A stretch of DNA of 64,000 nt, from contig DASRJL010000020.1 of assembly GCA_035649495.1 (NCBI GenBank), forward strand, positions 1 through 64,000. The letters are read 5' to 3'. Position 1 is the first letter of the stretch; every line of letters begins with the position of its first letter. Positions 56,129 through 63,748 of this stretch are shown one piece after another. Source of the stretch: SG8-41 sp035649495 (lineage in GTDB: Bacteria; Pseudomonadota; Gammaproteobacteria; Burkholderiales; SG8-41). Both the position numbers and the translations under genes were made by a program. The notes beneath the pieces are model-generated. The model searched no databases. It had not been told where the DNA came from and saw nothing but the letters and a program-made list of their open reading frames with translations.

Positions 56129-57133
56129 TTACTTGATCGCCAGCGGGTTCACGGGTGAACCCACCGCCCCCGTAATCGGCAACGCCGGCGCCACGAACAG
56201 GAACTCGTAGCGCTCGTCCTCGGCGCAGTCCTTCGCAAGCTCCGTCAGGTGGAAGATCTCGCCCACCGTCAGGCCCATGATCGGGATGGCGATCCAGTGC
56301 CACGGCTGGGTGGTGTCCTCGGTCTCGTTGGGACGCACCTCCGCGCCCCAGGTATCGGTGGCGACGCCGGCGACCTGTTTCCGGTACAGCCATTCAACGG
56401 TTTCGAACGCGAAGCCCGGCGCGTCGCCGCCGGAGTAGCCGTCCCAGGTCTTGCTCGTCAGGCAGCGCTCGATGTGCCCGGTGTGCACCAGCAGGTAATC
56501 ACCGCGCCGCACCTCGACGCCCTGCGCCTCCGCCGTGTGGTCGAGCATCTCGTTCGTGATCGCGAAACCGTCGGGCAGCCACTTCTTCCCCATCGCCCGC
56601 GCGACGTCGAGCAATACCCCGCGCCCCACCATCTTCTCCCGCGTCTTCTCGATGCCGCCCTTCTGCGCGCCGCCGCTCGTCACGTTGCGGCAGTCGTAGC
56701 CGTTCCACATGTGGTCGTAGTACAGGATATGGCCCAGCCCGTCCCACTGCGTGCCGCATTGCAGGGGCATGATGATGATGTCGTCGGTACCGCGGATCTT
56801 GCGATGGTCCAGGACTCCCGAGTACGCGTCGGTGCCGGTGCGGGTCATCATGTGTATCGGATTGAAGCGCCCGAGCGCCGGGTAGCTGGTCTTGCCGCCC
56901 TGCGGGCCGTGCTGGTCGTAGTTCAGCGCGAGCGAGATCACCTTGCCCTTGCGCACGAGCTGCGCCGCGGCGACGATATCGTCGGGCGTCGTGAAATTGA
57001 GGGTACCGATCTCGTCGTCCTTCCCCCAGCGGCCCCAGTTCTTGTAGCGCTGCGCCGCCTTGTGCACGTCCTTGCGGGTGAGCTTGCGGTGCTTCCTGTC
57101 GCGGGTATCCTTGAGCTTGAGCCTGGCCGCCAT
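56129..57133 (-). CDS. Cyclase family protein (kynurenine formamidase-like)
   Basis: A 334-residue metal-dependent hydrolase of the large cyclase subgroup. The metal motif MPLQCGTQWDGLGHILY corresponds to HxGTHxDxxxH, with the first two His replaced by Gln and Gln, as in other members of this subgroup. RGVLLDVARAMG, RRGDYLLVHTGH and ATDTWGAEVRPNE are conserved. N-terminus very basic. Starts at 57133 or 57148; I chose 57133, with AGGGG six bases upstream. It shares the strand with two Bug receptors and an amidohydrolase. Confidence 0.87.
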   Translation of the reverse strand: MAARLKLKDTRDRKHRKLTRKDVHKAAQRYKNWGRWGKDDEIGTLNFTTPDDIVAAAQLVRKGKVISLALNYDQHGPQGGKTSYPALGRFNPIHMMTRTGTDAYSGVLDHRKIRGTDDIIIMPLQCGTQWDGLGHILYYDHMWNGYDCRNVTSGGAQKGGIEKTREKMVGRGVLLDVARAMGKKWLPDGFAITNEMLDHTAEAQGVEVRRGDYLLVHTGHIERCLTSKTWDGYSGGDAPGFAFETVEWLYRKQVAGVATDTWGAEVRPNETEDTTQPWHWIAIPIMGLTVGEIFHLTELAKDCAEDERYEFLFVAPALPITGAVGSPVNPLAIK

Positions 57134-57301
57134 GCGGTTCCCCTGCATGAAAAATCCCCGGCAGTCTATCTGCCGGTGAAAGACAGCGCAAACTGTGCTG
57201 CGCGCGTTTCCCGTGAATTGAGTCTGAACACCGTAGTCGTCCGTCGCTAGAATCAGACACGGGACTCGTCGCGCGTCTTGAACATTCGAACGGATTCGAG
57301 C

Positions 57302-58081
57302 ATGAAGCTGCCCCTGTACCAGGTAGATGCATTCACGAGCACGCTTTTCGGCGGCAACCCCGCGGCCGTGGTGCCGCTGACGGAATGGCTGCCGGACGAT
57401 GTGCTCGCGGCGATCGCCGCCGAGAACAACCTGTCGGAGACGGCATTCGTCCTGCCGCAGGCCGATCCCGCGCCGCTGCGCTGGTTCACACCGGCCGTCG
57501 AGGTGGACCTGTGCGGGCATGCGACGCTCGCCACCGCTCATATCCTGTTCCGCCACCTGCTCCCCGGGCGCGACCGGCTGGCCTTCTCGACCCGCAGCGG
57601 CACGCTCAGCGTCACGCGCACAGGCGAGCTGCTCAGCATGGATTTCCCGTCGCGCCCGGCGAGCGAGGTCGACATCACCGATGAACTCGTGGCCGCGCTG
57701 GGCCGCCGGCCGGTAAAGGCGTACCGCGCGCGCGATCTCATGGCAGTGTTCGATTCGGAGTCCGACGTGCGGGACCTCCGGCCGGATTTCCAGCGCGTGG
57801 CGGCGCTCGATGCGTTCGCCGTGATCGTGACCGCGCCGGGAAAGGAAGTGGATTTCGTGTCCCGCTTTTTCGCTCCCGCGAAGGGCATACCCGAGGACCC
57901 GGTCACCGGCTCCGCGCACTGCACGCTCATACCGTACTGGGCGGCGCGGCGCGGCAAGACGCAACTCACGGCGCGGCAGCTGTCGCGCCGCGGCGGCGAG
58001 CTCTATTGCACACTGCGCGGCGACCGGGTCGACATTGCCGGCCGCGCGGTGGAGTACCTGAAAGGAGAGATCACTGTTTGA
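57302..58081 (+). CDS. PhzF-family isomerase
   Basis: A 259-residue protein of the diaminopimelate-epimerase-like fold. KLPLYQVDAFTSTLFGGNPAAVV is the family start; the catalytic Glu is in NNLSETAFV near residue 46; VDLCGHATLATAHIL and the second-half PEDPVTGSAHCTLIPYW are diagnostic. No phenazine genes are nearby, so the role is a general isomerization. The ATG at 57302 fits the family; a 168-bp gap upstream holds no other gene. Confidence 0.93.
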   Translation: MKLPLYQVDAFTSTLFGGNPAAVVPLTEWLPDDVLAAIAAENNLSETAFVLPQADPAPLRWFTPAVEVDLCGHATLATAHILFRHLLPGRDRLAFSTRSGTLSVTRTGELLSMDFPSRPASEVDITDELVAALGRRPVKAYRARDLMAVFDSESDVRDLRPDFQRVAALDAFAVIVTAPGKEVDFVSRFFAPAKGIPEDPVTGSAHCTLIPYWAARRGKTQLTARQLSRRGGELYCTLRGDRVDIAGRAVEYLKGEITV

Positions 58082-58087
58082 TGAAGC

Positions 58088-58116
58088 GTGGCCGGTGACC
58101 GGTGACCAGGGACCAG
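58088..58116. repeat. 7-bp tandem array (GTGACCG unit)
   Basis: GTGGCCG GTGACCG GTGACCA GGGACCA G, shortly after the phzF-type stop, between convergent genes. Confidence 0.8.
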
Positions 58117-58132
58117 TCTCCAGCCCCTGCGG

Positions 58133-59215
58133 TTAGCCTGCCAATGGCAGACGTACAGGCTTGCCGCTGGCCAGCGAATGCTCGATGGCAAGAGTCCCTT
58201 CGAGCGCGGCGCGCGCCTCGCGCGCGGTGGCGAGGACGCAGGGCTTGCCCATGGAGAGATGATCCAGCCAGGCGCGCGTCTCGTTGGCGATCGGGCCCCA
58301 GAACTCTCCGAGCGCCCAGTCTCCCGGCGTGCCGCTCTGGAGGAAGACCATGTTCACTTCCTGGTCGGGCAGGTACACGTGCGGAATGCCCTTCTCGGTG
58401 TACATCAGCTGGTCCGTGTGGTCGTCGTCGAGGATGATGACGCCCTCGGTGCCCAGGATCTCGACCCGCGCCGCGTGGCCGCGCGCCGGGTATTTCTCGG
58501 GCAGCGCGTAGCTGATGCCCAGATTCACGACCGTCCCGTCGGCATACGTGAACACCGCCCAGTCGACGTCGTTCGCCTCGAACCCCGCCCGGGAGAGCAC
58601 GCCCTTCTGTCCCCGCGCGTAGACCTCCGCGAGCTGCGTGCCGCCGAGGAGCCAGCCCATCAGGTCGACGTAGTAGGTCAGCGCGTCCACAACGGGCGTC
58701 GCGTGCCGGTCGCGGTTCAGCACGGCCATGCCCTGGGAACGCGAGTTGTAGACGCGCGCCGCACCGCCGACGATGGTGCCGACGCGGCCCTGCAAAATCT
58801 GCTCCTTCGCGATGAGATAGCGCTCCTTGTAGCGCCGGCTGTATCCCACCCGCACGCTGGCGCCGGCCTTCTCGACCGCGTGGATCACCCGGTCCGCGTC
58901 CGCGAGCGTCAAGGCGATCGGCTTTTCGACCAGGACGGGCTTCCCCAGCTCGATAGCCTTCAGCATGGGCGCGAGGTGCTCGCCTTCGCTGGTGGAAACG
59001 ATGACGGCGTTGACTTCGGGGCGGGAGATGATCTCGGTGTTGTTGCCGGAATGAAACTGGGCGCCCGTTTTCTGCGCGAGGTCGCTCGCCTTCGCGGGGT
59101 CGGCGTCGGAAACCGCTATGAAGCGCACTGCGGGATGTCCCGCGGCGAGTCGCGCCCTCAGCGTGCCGATGCGGCCCGAGCCGACGATGGCGAGTCCCAG
59201 ATCCTTGCGTTGAAT
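58133..59215 (-). CDS. Gfo/Idh/MocA-family oxidoreductase with apparent ATT start
   Basis: A 360-residue NAD(P)-dependent dehydrogenase of cyclitols or sugars. The Rossmann motif IVGSGRIGTLRARLA is coded only if translation starts upstream of the GTG at 59128. In that frame an in-frame TAG lies 30 bases before ATT at 59213-59215, and no ATG, GTG or TTG occurs between. An AAGGGAGG ribosome-binding site lies five bases before the ATT. Then the family block EKPIALTLADADRVIHAVEKAG (Lys near residue 100) and VDALTYYVDLMGWLLGG. ATT is a rare start; the alternative is a first-exon error in the sequence. Confidence 0.85.
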   Translation of the reverse strand: MQRKDLGLAIVGSGRIGTLRARLAAGHPAVRFIAVSDADPAKASDLAQKTGAQFHSGNNTEIISRPEVNAVIVSTSEGEHLAPMLKAIELGKPVLVEKPIALTLADADRVIHAVEKAGASVRVGYSRRYKERYLIAKEQILQGRVGTIVGGAARVYNSRSQGMAVLNRDRHATPVVDALTYYVDLMGWLLGGTQLAEVYARGQKGVLSRAGFEANDVDWAVFTYADGTVVNLGISYALPEKYPARGHAARVEILGTEGVIILDDDHTDQLMYTEKGIPHVYLPDQEVNMVFLQSGTPGDWALGEFWGPIANETRAWLDHLSMGKPCVLATAREARAALEGTLAIEHSLASGKPVRLPLAG

Positions 59216-59284
59216 GGCCGCCTCCCTTTGCGAAGCGCCATTCTAGCTGCTTCGCACCAGGGCGTGATCGCGTTCAGTTCGCGC

Positions 59285-60304
59285 TCAGTTCGCAATGAGT
59301 CCGGCGGATTTCGCCAGTTGCGTCCACTTCGTGATCTCCCGGGCGAGAAACTCGCCGAGTTCCTTCGGCGTCGTGCCCAGCGGCTCCAGCCCTTCCGCCG
59401 TCATGCGAATGCGCATGTCCTGCGTCTGCGAGACCGCGGCTGCCTCCCGGTGCAGCAGGTCGATGAGCGGCTTGGGCAGCCGGGACGGACCGAAGAGCCC
59501 GTACCACGCGACGGATTCGTAGCCGGGAACGCCCGATTCGGAGACGGTCGGCAGATCGGGCAGCGGCGGAAAGCGTTTCTCGCCCGTCACGGCGATCGCG
59601 CGCAGCCTGCCGCCGCGGACGAGCGGCAGCGCCCCCGCCATGCCGGCGAAGCTCACCTCCGACTCTCCCGTCGCCACCGCGATCATGGAAGCCGGCGCGC
59701 CCTTGTACGCGACGTGCTGCATGTTTACTTTCGCCATGGCCTTGAACAACTCGCCCGAGACATGGGTCGAGGTGGCGACGCCGGAGGAGGAATAGTTGAT
59801 CTTGCCGGGCCGGGCGCGGGCGGCTGCGATCAGGTCGCCTATGCTCTTTATGGGATTGCTGGCCCCCACGACCACGATGTTGGGACTTACCGTCAGGAGA
59901 GAAACGGGAGCCAGATCGCGGCGCGTGTCGAACGGCAGCTTTGCGATGAGCGCCGGGTTGGTTCCGATTGCCGTGTGAGCCACGAAAAGCGTGTAGCCGT
60001 CGGGCTGGGCGCGCGCCGTCAGCTCGGTCGCGATCACGCCTCCGGCGCCGCCCCGGTTGTCGACCACGAACTGCACACCCAAACGCTCGCCGAGCCTTTG
60101 GCCGTATATCCGTGCGGTGGTATCCGCATTGCCCCCGGGAGGCTGGCCGACGATGAGGCGGACGGGCCGGGACGGATACTGCTGCGCAATCACCGCCGTG
60201 CTCAGGAGAAGCAGGAGCAGCGCGGAGAGAAGAAAGGATGAGGCATGAACGTGGAAGGATGACTCGAACGCTACGCTCGAACCTCGAAACAGGTCATCCT
60301 TCAT
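59285..60304 (-). CDS. Bug/TctC-family periplasmic receptor with repeat-derived N-terminus
   Basis: A 339-residue protein. Body: VRLIVGQPPGGNADTTAR, NRGGAGGVIATELT, AQPDGYTLFVA. Signal core FLLSALLLLLLSTAVIA is preceded by 24 residues (KDDLFRGSSVAFESSFHVHAS) encoded by the arms and loop of the 7-bp AAGGATG array at 60234-60350. No other in-frame start exists before the signal core. The repeat also supplies the AAGG ribosome-binding site. The second Bug gene in this window with such a start. Confidence 0.88.
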   Translation of the reverse strand: MKDDLFRGSSVAFESSFHVHASSFLLSALLLLLLSTAVIAQQYPSRPVRLIVGQPPGGNADTTARIYGQRLGERLGVQFVVDNRGGAGGVIATELTARAQPDGYTLFVAHTAIGTNPALIAKLPFDTRRDLAPVSLLTVSPNIVVVGASNPIKSIGDLIAAARARPGKINYSSSGVATSTHVSGELFKAMAKVNMQHVAYKGAPASMIAVATGESEVSFAGMAGALPLVRGGRLRAIAVTGEKRFPPLPDLPTVSESGVPGYESVAWYGLFGPSRLPKPLIDLLHREAAAVSQTQDMRIRMTAEGLEPLGTTPKELGEFLAREITKWTQLAKSAGLIAN

Positions 60305-60350
60305 CGTTCTGCCTTCATCCTTCTGCCTTCATCCTTCTGCGTCATGCTCC
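60234..60350. repeat. Inverted 7-bp array (AAGGATG unit) overlapping a Bug-gene start
   Basis: Arm 1 at 60234-60264 (AAGGATG, AGGCATG, AACGTGG, AAGGATG). Arm 2 at 60293-60350 (TCATCCT, TCATCGT, TCTGCCT, TCATCCT, TCTGCCT, TCATCCT, TCTGCGT). Loop 28 bp. The start ATG of the Bug gene (60302-60304) lies in arm 2 and arm 1 is coding. Confidence 0.86.
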
Positions 60351-60367
60351 GTCCGCCGTCTGCATTC

Positions 60368-61420
60368 CTAGTCCGGTATCCCGTCCACGAGCGACGGTGA
60401 CGGCTTGAGCTCGCCGCGGTCGATGCGCCGCACGAGCTCGGTTACCGCGGCGTGCGTAGGCGCAGGCACGCCCGCCGTCACCGCCCGTGCCGCCACCAGC
60501 CCGTTGGTATAGTCGATCTCCGAACGCCTGCCGCGCTCGACATCGCGGCCGACAGAGGATCGAGACGGCGCGGTCAGCGTTGACACGTACGACGCGAGTC
60601 CCTCGTCGACCTGCCGCTGTCCCCCGCTGTCGCCCTGCGCCGCGGCAACCCACGCGTCCGGCGCGACTCTCAGGATGCGCCCAAGTTGGAAGCCCTGCGC
60701 CCGCCCGACCACCACGGCCTCGGCGGCGAGCTTGAGGCCGAGCCGGTGCATCCTCCCGCGCTCGACGAATACGCTGAAGTTATCGAGGCCGGTGGCGCCG
60801 AGCAGCCCGTGCGTGACTGCGTTAGCCGAGAGCTTGGTCCAGCGCTCTCCCCACAGATTGGTCGTCACGGTCGCCGCGTCCACGGCGCCGAGTATGCCGG
60901 CCAGCTCCTGCGCGCGCGGGGTCACACCGCCGTGCGTTTCGCCGACGTAGAAAACCATCCGTTCGGAGCCGCCGGGCTGCCGATAGCGCGAGATGCGCCC
61001 GGGCGCGGTCAGATTGACGCTGATGGTGCTGGCGATACAGCCGACCGTCCTGCCCCAGCCCACCACGCCGGCGATTGCCTCCTCGTTGATGCTGTTCTGC
61101 AGCGAGACCACGTAGCCGGTGGGCGCGAGATACTGCTTCACCAGCGCCGCCGCCCAGGCCGTGTCGTAGGACTTGGTGGAGATGATGGCGATATCGACGG
61201 GCTTGCGCGAGAAGCCCTGCACCTCGGTGAGGTGCAACGCCCGGACGCGCACCGTGTGCTCGCCTTGCGCCTCGCTCAGGCGCAGCCCCCGCTCACGGAT
61301 GGCGTCGACGTGCTCCGGCCATGGATCGACGAGCGACACGTCCTCTCCCGCGAGCGCAAGACGCCCGCCCGTGTAGCCGCCGACCGCGCCGGCGCCGATG
61401 ATCGCGATATGTTTGCCCAT
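60368..61420 (-). CDS. Ketopantoate reductase family protein (ApbA/PanE-like)
   Basis: A 350-residue NADPH-dependent reductase. Rossmann motif IAIIGAGAVGGYTGGRLALAGEDV at the start, IISTKSYDT (catalytic region), SLQNSINEEAIAG and the C-terminal domain with LWGERWTKLSANAVTHGLLGATG (catalytic Lys, Asn). The enzyme may reduce 2-dehydropantoate or another 2-oxo acid; the length and the lack of pantothenate genes nearby favour a catabolic role. The ATG at 61420 has the family start. Confidence 0.9.
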   Translation of the reverse strand: MGKHIAIIGAGAVGGYTGGRLALAGEDVSLVDPWPEHVDAIRERGLRLSEAQGEHTVRVRALHLTEVQGFSRKPVDIAIISTKSYDTAWAAALVKQYLAPTGYVVSLQNSINEEAIAGVVGWGRTVGCIASTISVNLTAPGRISRYRQPGGSERMVFYVGETHGGVTPRAQELAGILGAVDAATVTTNLWGERWTKLSANAVTHGLLGATGLDNFSVFVERGRMHRLGLKLAAEAVVVGRAQGFQLGRILRVAPDAWVAAAQGDSGGQRQVDEGLASYVSTLTAPSRSSVGRDVERGRRSEIDYTNGLVAARAVTAGVPAPTHAAVTELVRRIDRGELKPSPSLVDGIPD

Positions 61421-61476
61421 TGCCTCCCCGCACGTTGCGGAGGAGTCTAACGTGCACGTGCCTAGCTGAACAGTAA

Positions 61477-61939
61477 GTGCGTGATTCGTGATTGGCGATT
61501 GGTGATTGGTCCTATTCGTCGGCGCGAAGCGCTTTGCGCAGACCGCGCACCAGCTTGCTGACCCGCGTTGCCTGTCCAACGCTTTGCGCGTCCGGCTTGA
61601 GGTATCGCAGGCGAATCGCGATTTGCAGTTGTGTTTGGAGCTCCGCCAACGAGCCGCACGATATCCCAAGAAACTGGTGAAATTCCTTTTCGGGAGTTCC
61701 TTGCAGATCCTTCGGCCAAGTTGGACGGAATAGACACGGCGGCGCGCCGGATCTGAGCCGTCAGACCAAATACCTCCCGACGGGGAAATCTCTCCGTATC
61801 TCGATACACTGCCTCGACAAGGTTCATCGCCTCCTGCCATGCAATCAAGTCATAATGAGCATTGGGAAACGACATACCGACCTACAACGCATCAGGCATC
61901 AACAGGTTTACAGGCCCAATCACCAATCGCCAATCACGC
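61477..61939. mobile_element. Candidate IVS-like element: inverted GTGATTG arrays flanking a four-helix-bundle gene
   Basis: Left arm 61477-61510 has units GTGATTC GTGATTG GCGATTG GTGATTG GT. Right arm 61915-61939 has CCAATCA CCAATCG CCAATCA CGC, its inverse complement. Between them lies one complete gene of the 23S-rRNA intervening-sequence / four-helix-bundle family. The same unit sequence forms an empty hairpin at 5777-5850. IVS elements in 23S rRNA are likewise IR-flanked and often encode this protein, so a shared origin is plausible but unproven. Confidence 0.55.
61512..61875 (-). pseudogene. Four-helix-bundle (S23 / IVS-encoded) protein gene, frameshifted
   Basis: The start MSFPNAHYDLIAWQEAMNLVEAVYRDTERFP and the SIPSNLAEGSARNSRK block are classic for the family. 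The continuation (EFHQFLGISCGSLAELQTQL...KLVRGLRKALRADE) is in the next frame; a run of four A (61687-61690, complement) where three would keep the frame explains this. The repaired product is about 121 residues, normal for the family. The unrepaired frame runs on to 61462 into the repeat. A sequencing error or slippage at the A run is possible. Confidence 0.88.
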
Positions 61940-61957
61940 CGTTCCAGAAAGGAAGCA

Positions 61958-62344
61958 ATGGACACAGAGCGTTTCGAAAAGGGGCTGAAGCTTCGACGCG
62001 AAGTGCTGGGCGACCGGTACGTCGACACCGCGGCGAAGAACACGACGGATTTCAACCGCCCGTTCCAGGAGTTCATCACCGAAAGCGTATGGGGCAACAT
62101 CTGGAGCCGGCCCGGGCTCGACCGGCGGACGCGCGCGCTGATCAACATCGGGATGCTGACCGCCATGGGCCGCACGGAGGAAGTGAAGATCTACCTGCGC
62201 GCCGCGCCGAACATCGGCGTCACGCGCGAGGACGTGCGCGAGGTCCTGATGCAGACCGCGATCTACTGCGGCGTGCCCGCCGCGCTCGACAGCTTCAGGG
62301 CAGCGCAGGAGGTTTTCAGGGAGCAGGACGCCGGGAGCAAGTGA
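61958..62344 (+). CDS. Carboxymuconolactone decarboxylase family protein
   Basis: A 128-residue helical protein. KLRREVLGDRYVDTA, EFITESVWGNIWSRPGLDRRTRALINIGML and YCGVPAALDSFRAAQEVF match the gamma-carboxymuconolactone decarboxylase type. The AhpD-like CxxC motif is absent, so decarboxylase-like rather than peroxidase activity. AGAAAGGA lies upstream of the ATG at 61958. An alpha/beta-hydrolase remnant follows by 12 bases, suggesting an operon that has decayed. Confidence 0.9.
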   Translation: MDTERFEKGLKLRREVLGDRYVDTAAKNTTDFNRPFQEFITESVWGNIWSRPGLDRRTRALINIGMLTAMGRTEEVKIYLRAAPNIGVTREDVREVLMQTAIYCGVPAALDSFRAAQEVFREQDAGSK

Positions 62345-62356
62345 GAGAAGATCCTG

Positions 62357-62673
62357 ATGCCGCTGTTCCATAGCTCTTCCGACCTGGACATGCACTACGA
62401 GATCGACGATTTCACCGACCCGTGGACCACGCCGGAAACCATATTGATGGTCACGGCAACCGCGAGAGCGGTGCGGCGTGGTACGGCTGGGTGCCGACGC
62501 TCGCGCGCCGCTACCGCGTGGTGCGTCCCGACACGCGCGGCTTCGGGAAATCCACGCCCATGCCGCGCGATTTTCCGTGGACGCTGGATCGGGGATTCCT
62601 ACCCGTCGCCGTCACCGACACAGAGACATGCGCGCGGGCGACGCTGAACTTCATCGCCGAAAACGGCGGTTGA
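62357..62673 (+). pseudogene. Alpha/beta-hydrolase remnant (frameshifted and internally deleted)
   Basis: The beginning (MPLFHSSSDLDMHYEIDDF, then DPWTTPETILM) and, after a one-base deletion near 62450, HGNRESGAAWYGWVPTLARRYRVVRPDTRGFG are the front of an alpha/beta hydrolase (HGN oxyanion motif, about residues 33-65). After WTLD the sequence jumps to CARATLNFIAEN, resembling the C-terminal end of such enzymes. The nucleophile and catalytic Asp/His regions are missing, so the gene is not functional. Confidence 0.82.
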
Positions 62674-62707
62674 GCGGTCGCTCGCGACATTCGCGTAGGA
62701 TGACCGA

Positions 62708-63748
62708 ATGAAGATCCTCGGCGATTCCGTTGAAGCCATCGGGCACACACCCCTGATCAAACTCACGCGGGCCTCGGAGCTGACGGGATGCACGATCCTC
62801 GGCAAGGCCGAGTTCATGAACCCGGGCCAGTCGGTGAAGGACCGGCCGGGCCGGCAGATGATCCTGGAGGCCGAGAAGCGGAGGGAGATCGAGCCCGGCG
62901 GCCTGGTGGTCGAGGCGACGGCGGGCAACACCGGCATCGGCCTCGCACTGGTGGCCAACGCGCGCGGCTATCGCACGCTGATCGTCATCCCCGAAACGCA
63001 GAGCCGCGAGAAGAAAGACGTCCTGCGCCTCTACGGTGCGCAGCTGATGGAAGTGCCGGCGGCTCCCTACGCCAACCCCAACAACTATCAGCACATCGGC
63101 CGGCGCACCGCCGAAGCCTTGCGCAAGAGCGAGCCGCACGGGGTCTTCTTCGCCGACCAGTGGAACAACCTCGATAACCGCAAGGCCCACTACATTTCCA
63201 CCGGGCCGGAAATCTGGGAACAGACCGGTGGCAAGGTCGACGGCTTTATCTGCTCCATAGGGACCGGCGGCACGGTCGCCGGGGTTTCCGAGTACCTGCG
63301 CGAACGGAAGAAAGACATCGCCATCGGCATCGCCGATCCAAGCGGCGCCGCCATGTACGACCTGTTCTCACGCGGCGAAGCCAAGGCCTCTCCCGGCAAC
63401 TCGATCACCGAAGGCATAGGGCTCGGCCGCGTCACGCCCATCATCAAGGACCTCAAGGTGGACAAGCCCTACCTGATTCCGGACGATGAGGCGCTCGCAG
63501 TGATCTTCGATCTCCTGGAGCACGAGGGTCTGTGCGTGGGCGGCTCGACCGGCATCAACGTCGCAGGCGCGATCCGGCTCGCAAGAGACCTCGGAGCCGG
63601 CCACACGATCGTGACGATCCTCGCCGACTACGGCACGCGCTACCAGTCGAAGCTTTTCAACCCGGAATTTCTTAGGAGCAAGGGATTACCAGTACCGGAT
63701 TGGTTAGAGCGGAAATTGGAGCTGCCCGACGTTTTTCAGAAGGCGTGA
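62708..63748 (+). CDS. PLP-dependent cysteine synthase family protein
   Basis: A 346-residue fold-type II PLP enzyme. The PLP-Lys block NPGQSVKDRPG is at residues 38-48, the substrate loop EATAGNTGIGLALVA near residue 77, and the phosphate-binding SIGTGGTVAGVSEYL near residue 180. C-terminal GGSTGINVAGAIRLA is conserved. Longer than CysK (about 310) and with a C-terminal tail (SKLFNPEFLRSKGLPVPDWLE), matching a cysteine-synthase-like subgroup common in this class. Substrate may be O-acetylserine or cystathionine-related. Confidence 0.92.
   Translation: MKILGDSVEAIGHTPLIKLTRASELTGCTILGKAEFMNPGQSVKDRPGRQMILEAEKRREIEPGGLVVEATAGNTGIGLALVANARGYRTLIVIPETQSREKKDVLRLYGAQLMEVPAAPYANPNNYQHIGRRTAEALRKSEPHGVFFADQWNNLDNRKAHYISTGPEIWEQTGGKVDGFICSIGTGGTVAGVSEYLRERKKDIAIGIADPSGAAMYDLFSRGEAKASPGNSITEGIGLGRVTPIIKDLKVDKPYLIPDDEALAVIFDLLEHEGLCVGGSTGINVAGAIRLARDLGAGHTIVTILADYGTRYQSKLFNPEFLRSKGLPVPDWLERKLELPDVFQKA

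Noticed and set aside
54135..56393. A 752-residue frame with an N-terminal extension to a Bug receptor
   Set aside because: The extension is the second receptor gene read out of frame; ATGA overlap fixes the start at 55163.
5244..61939. CRISPR arrays
   Set aside because: The repeats have no unique spacers, units of 7 or 14 bp and no cas genes, so they are simple tandem arrays.
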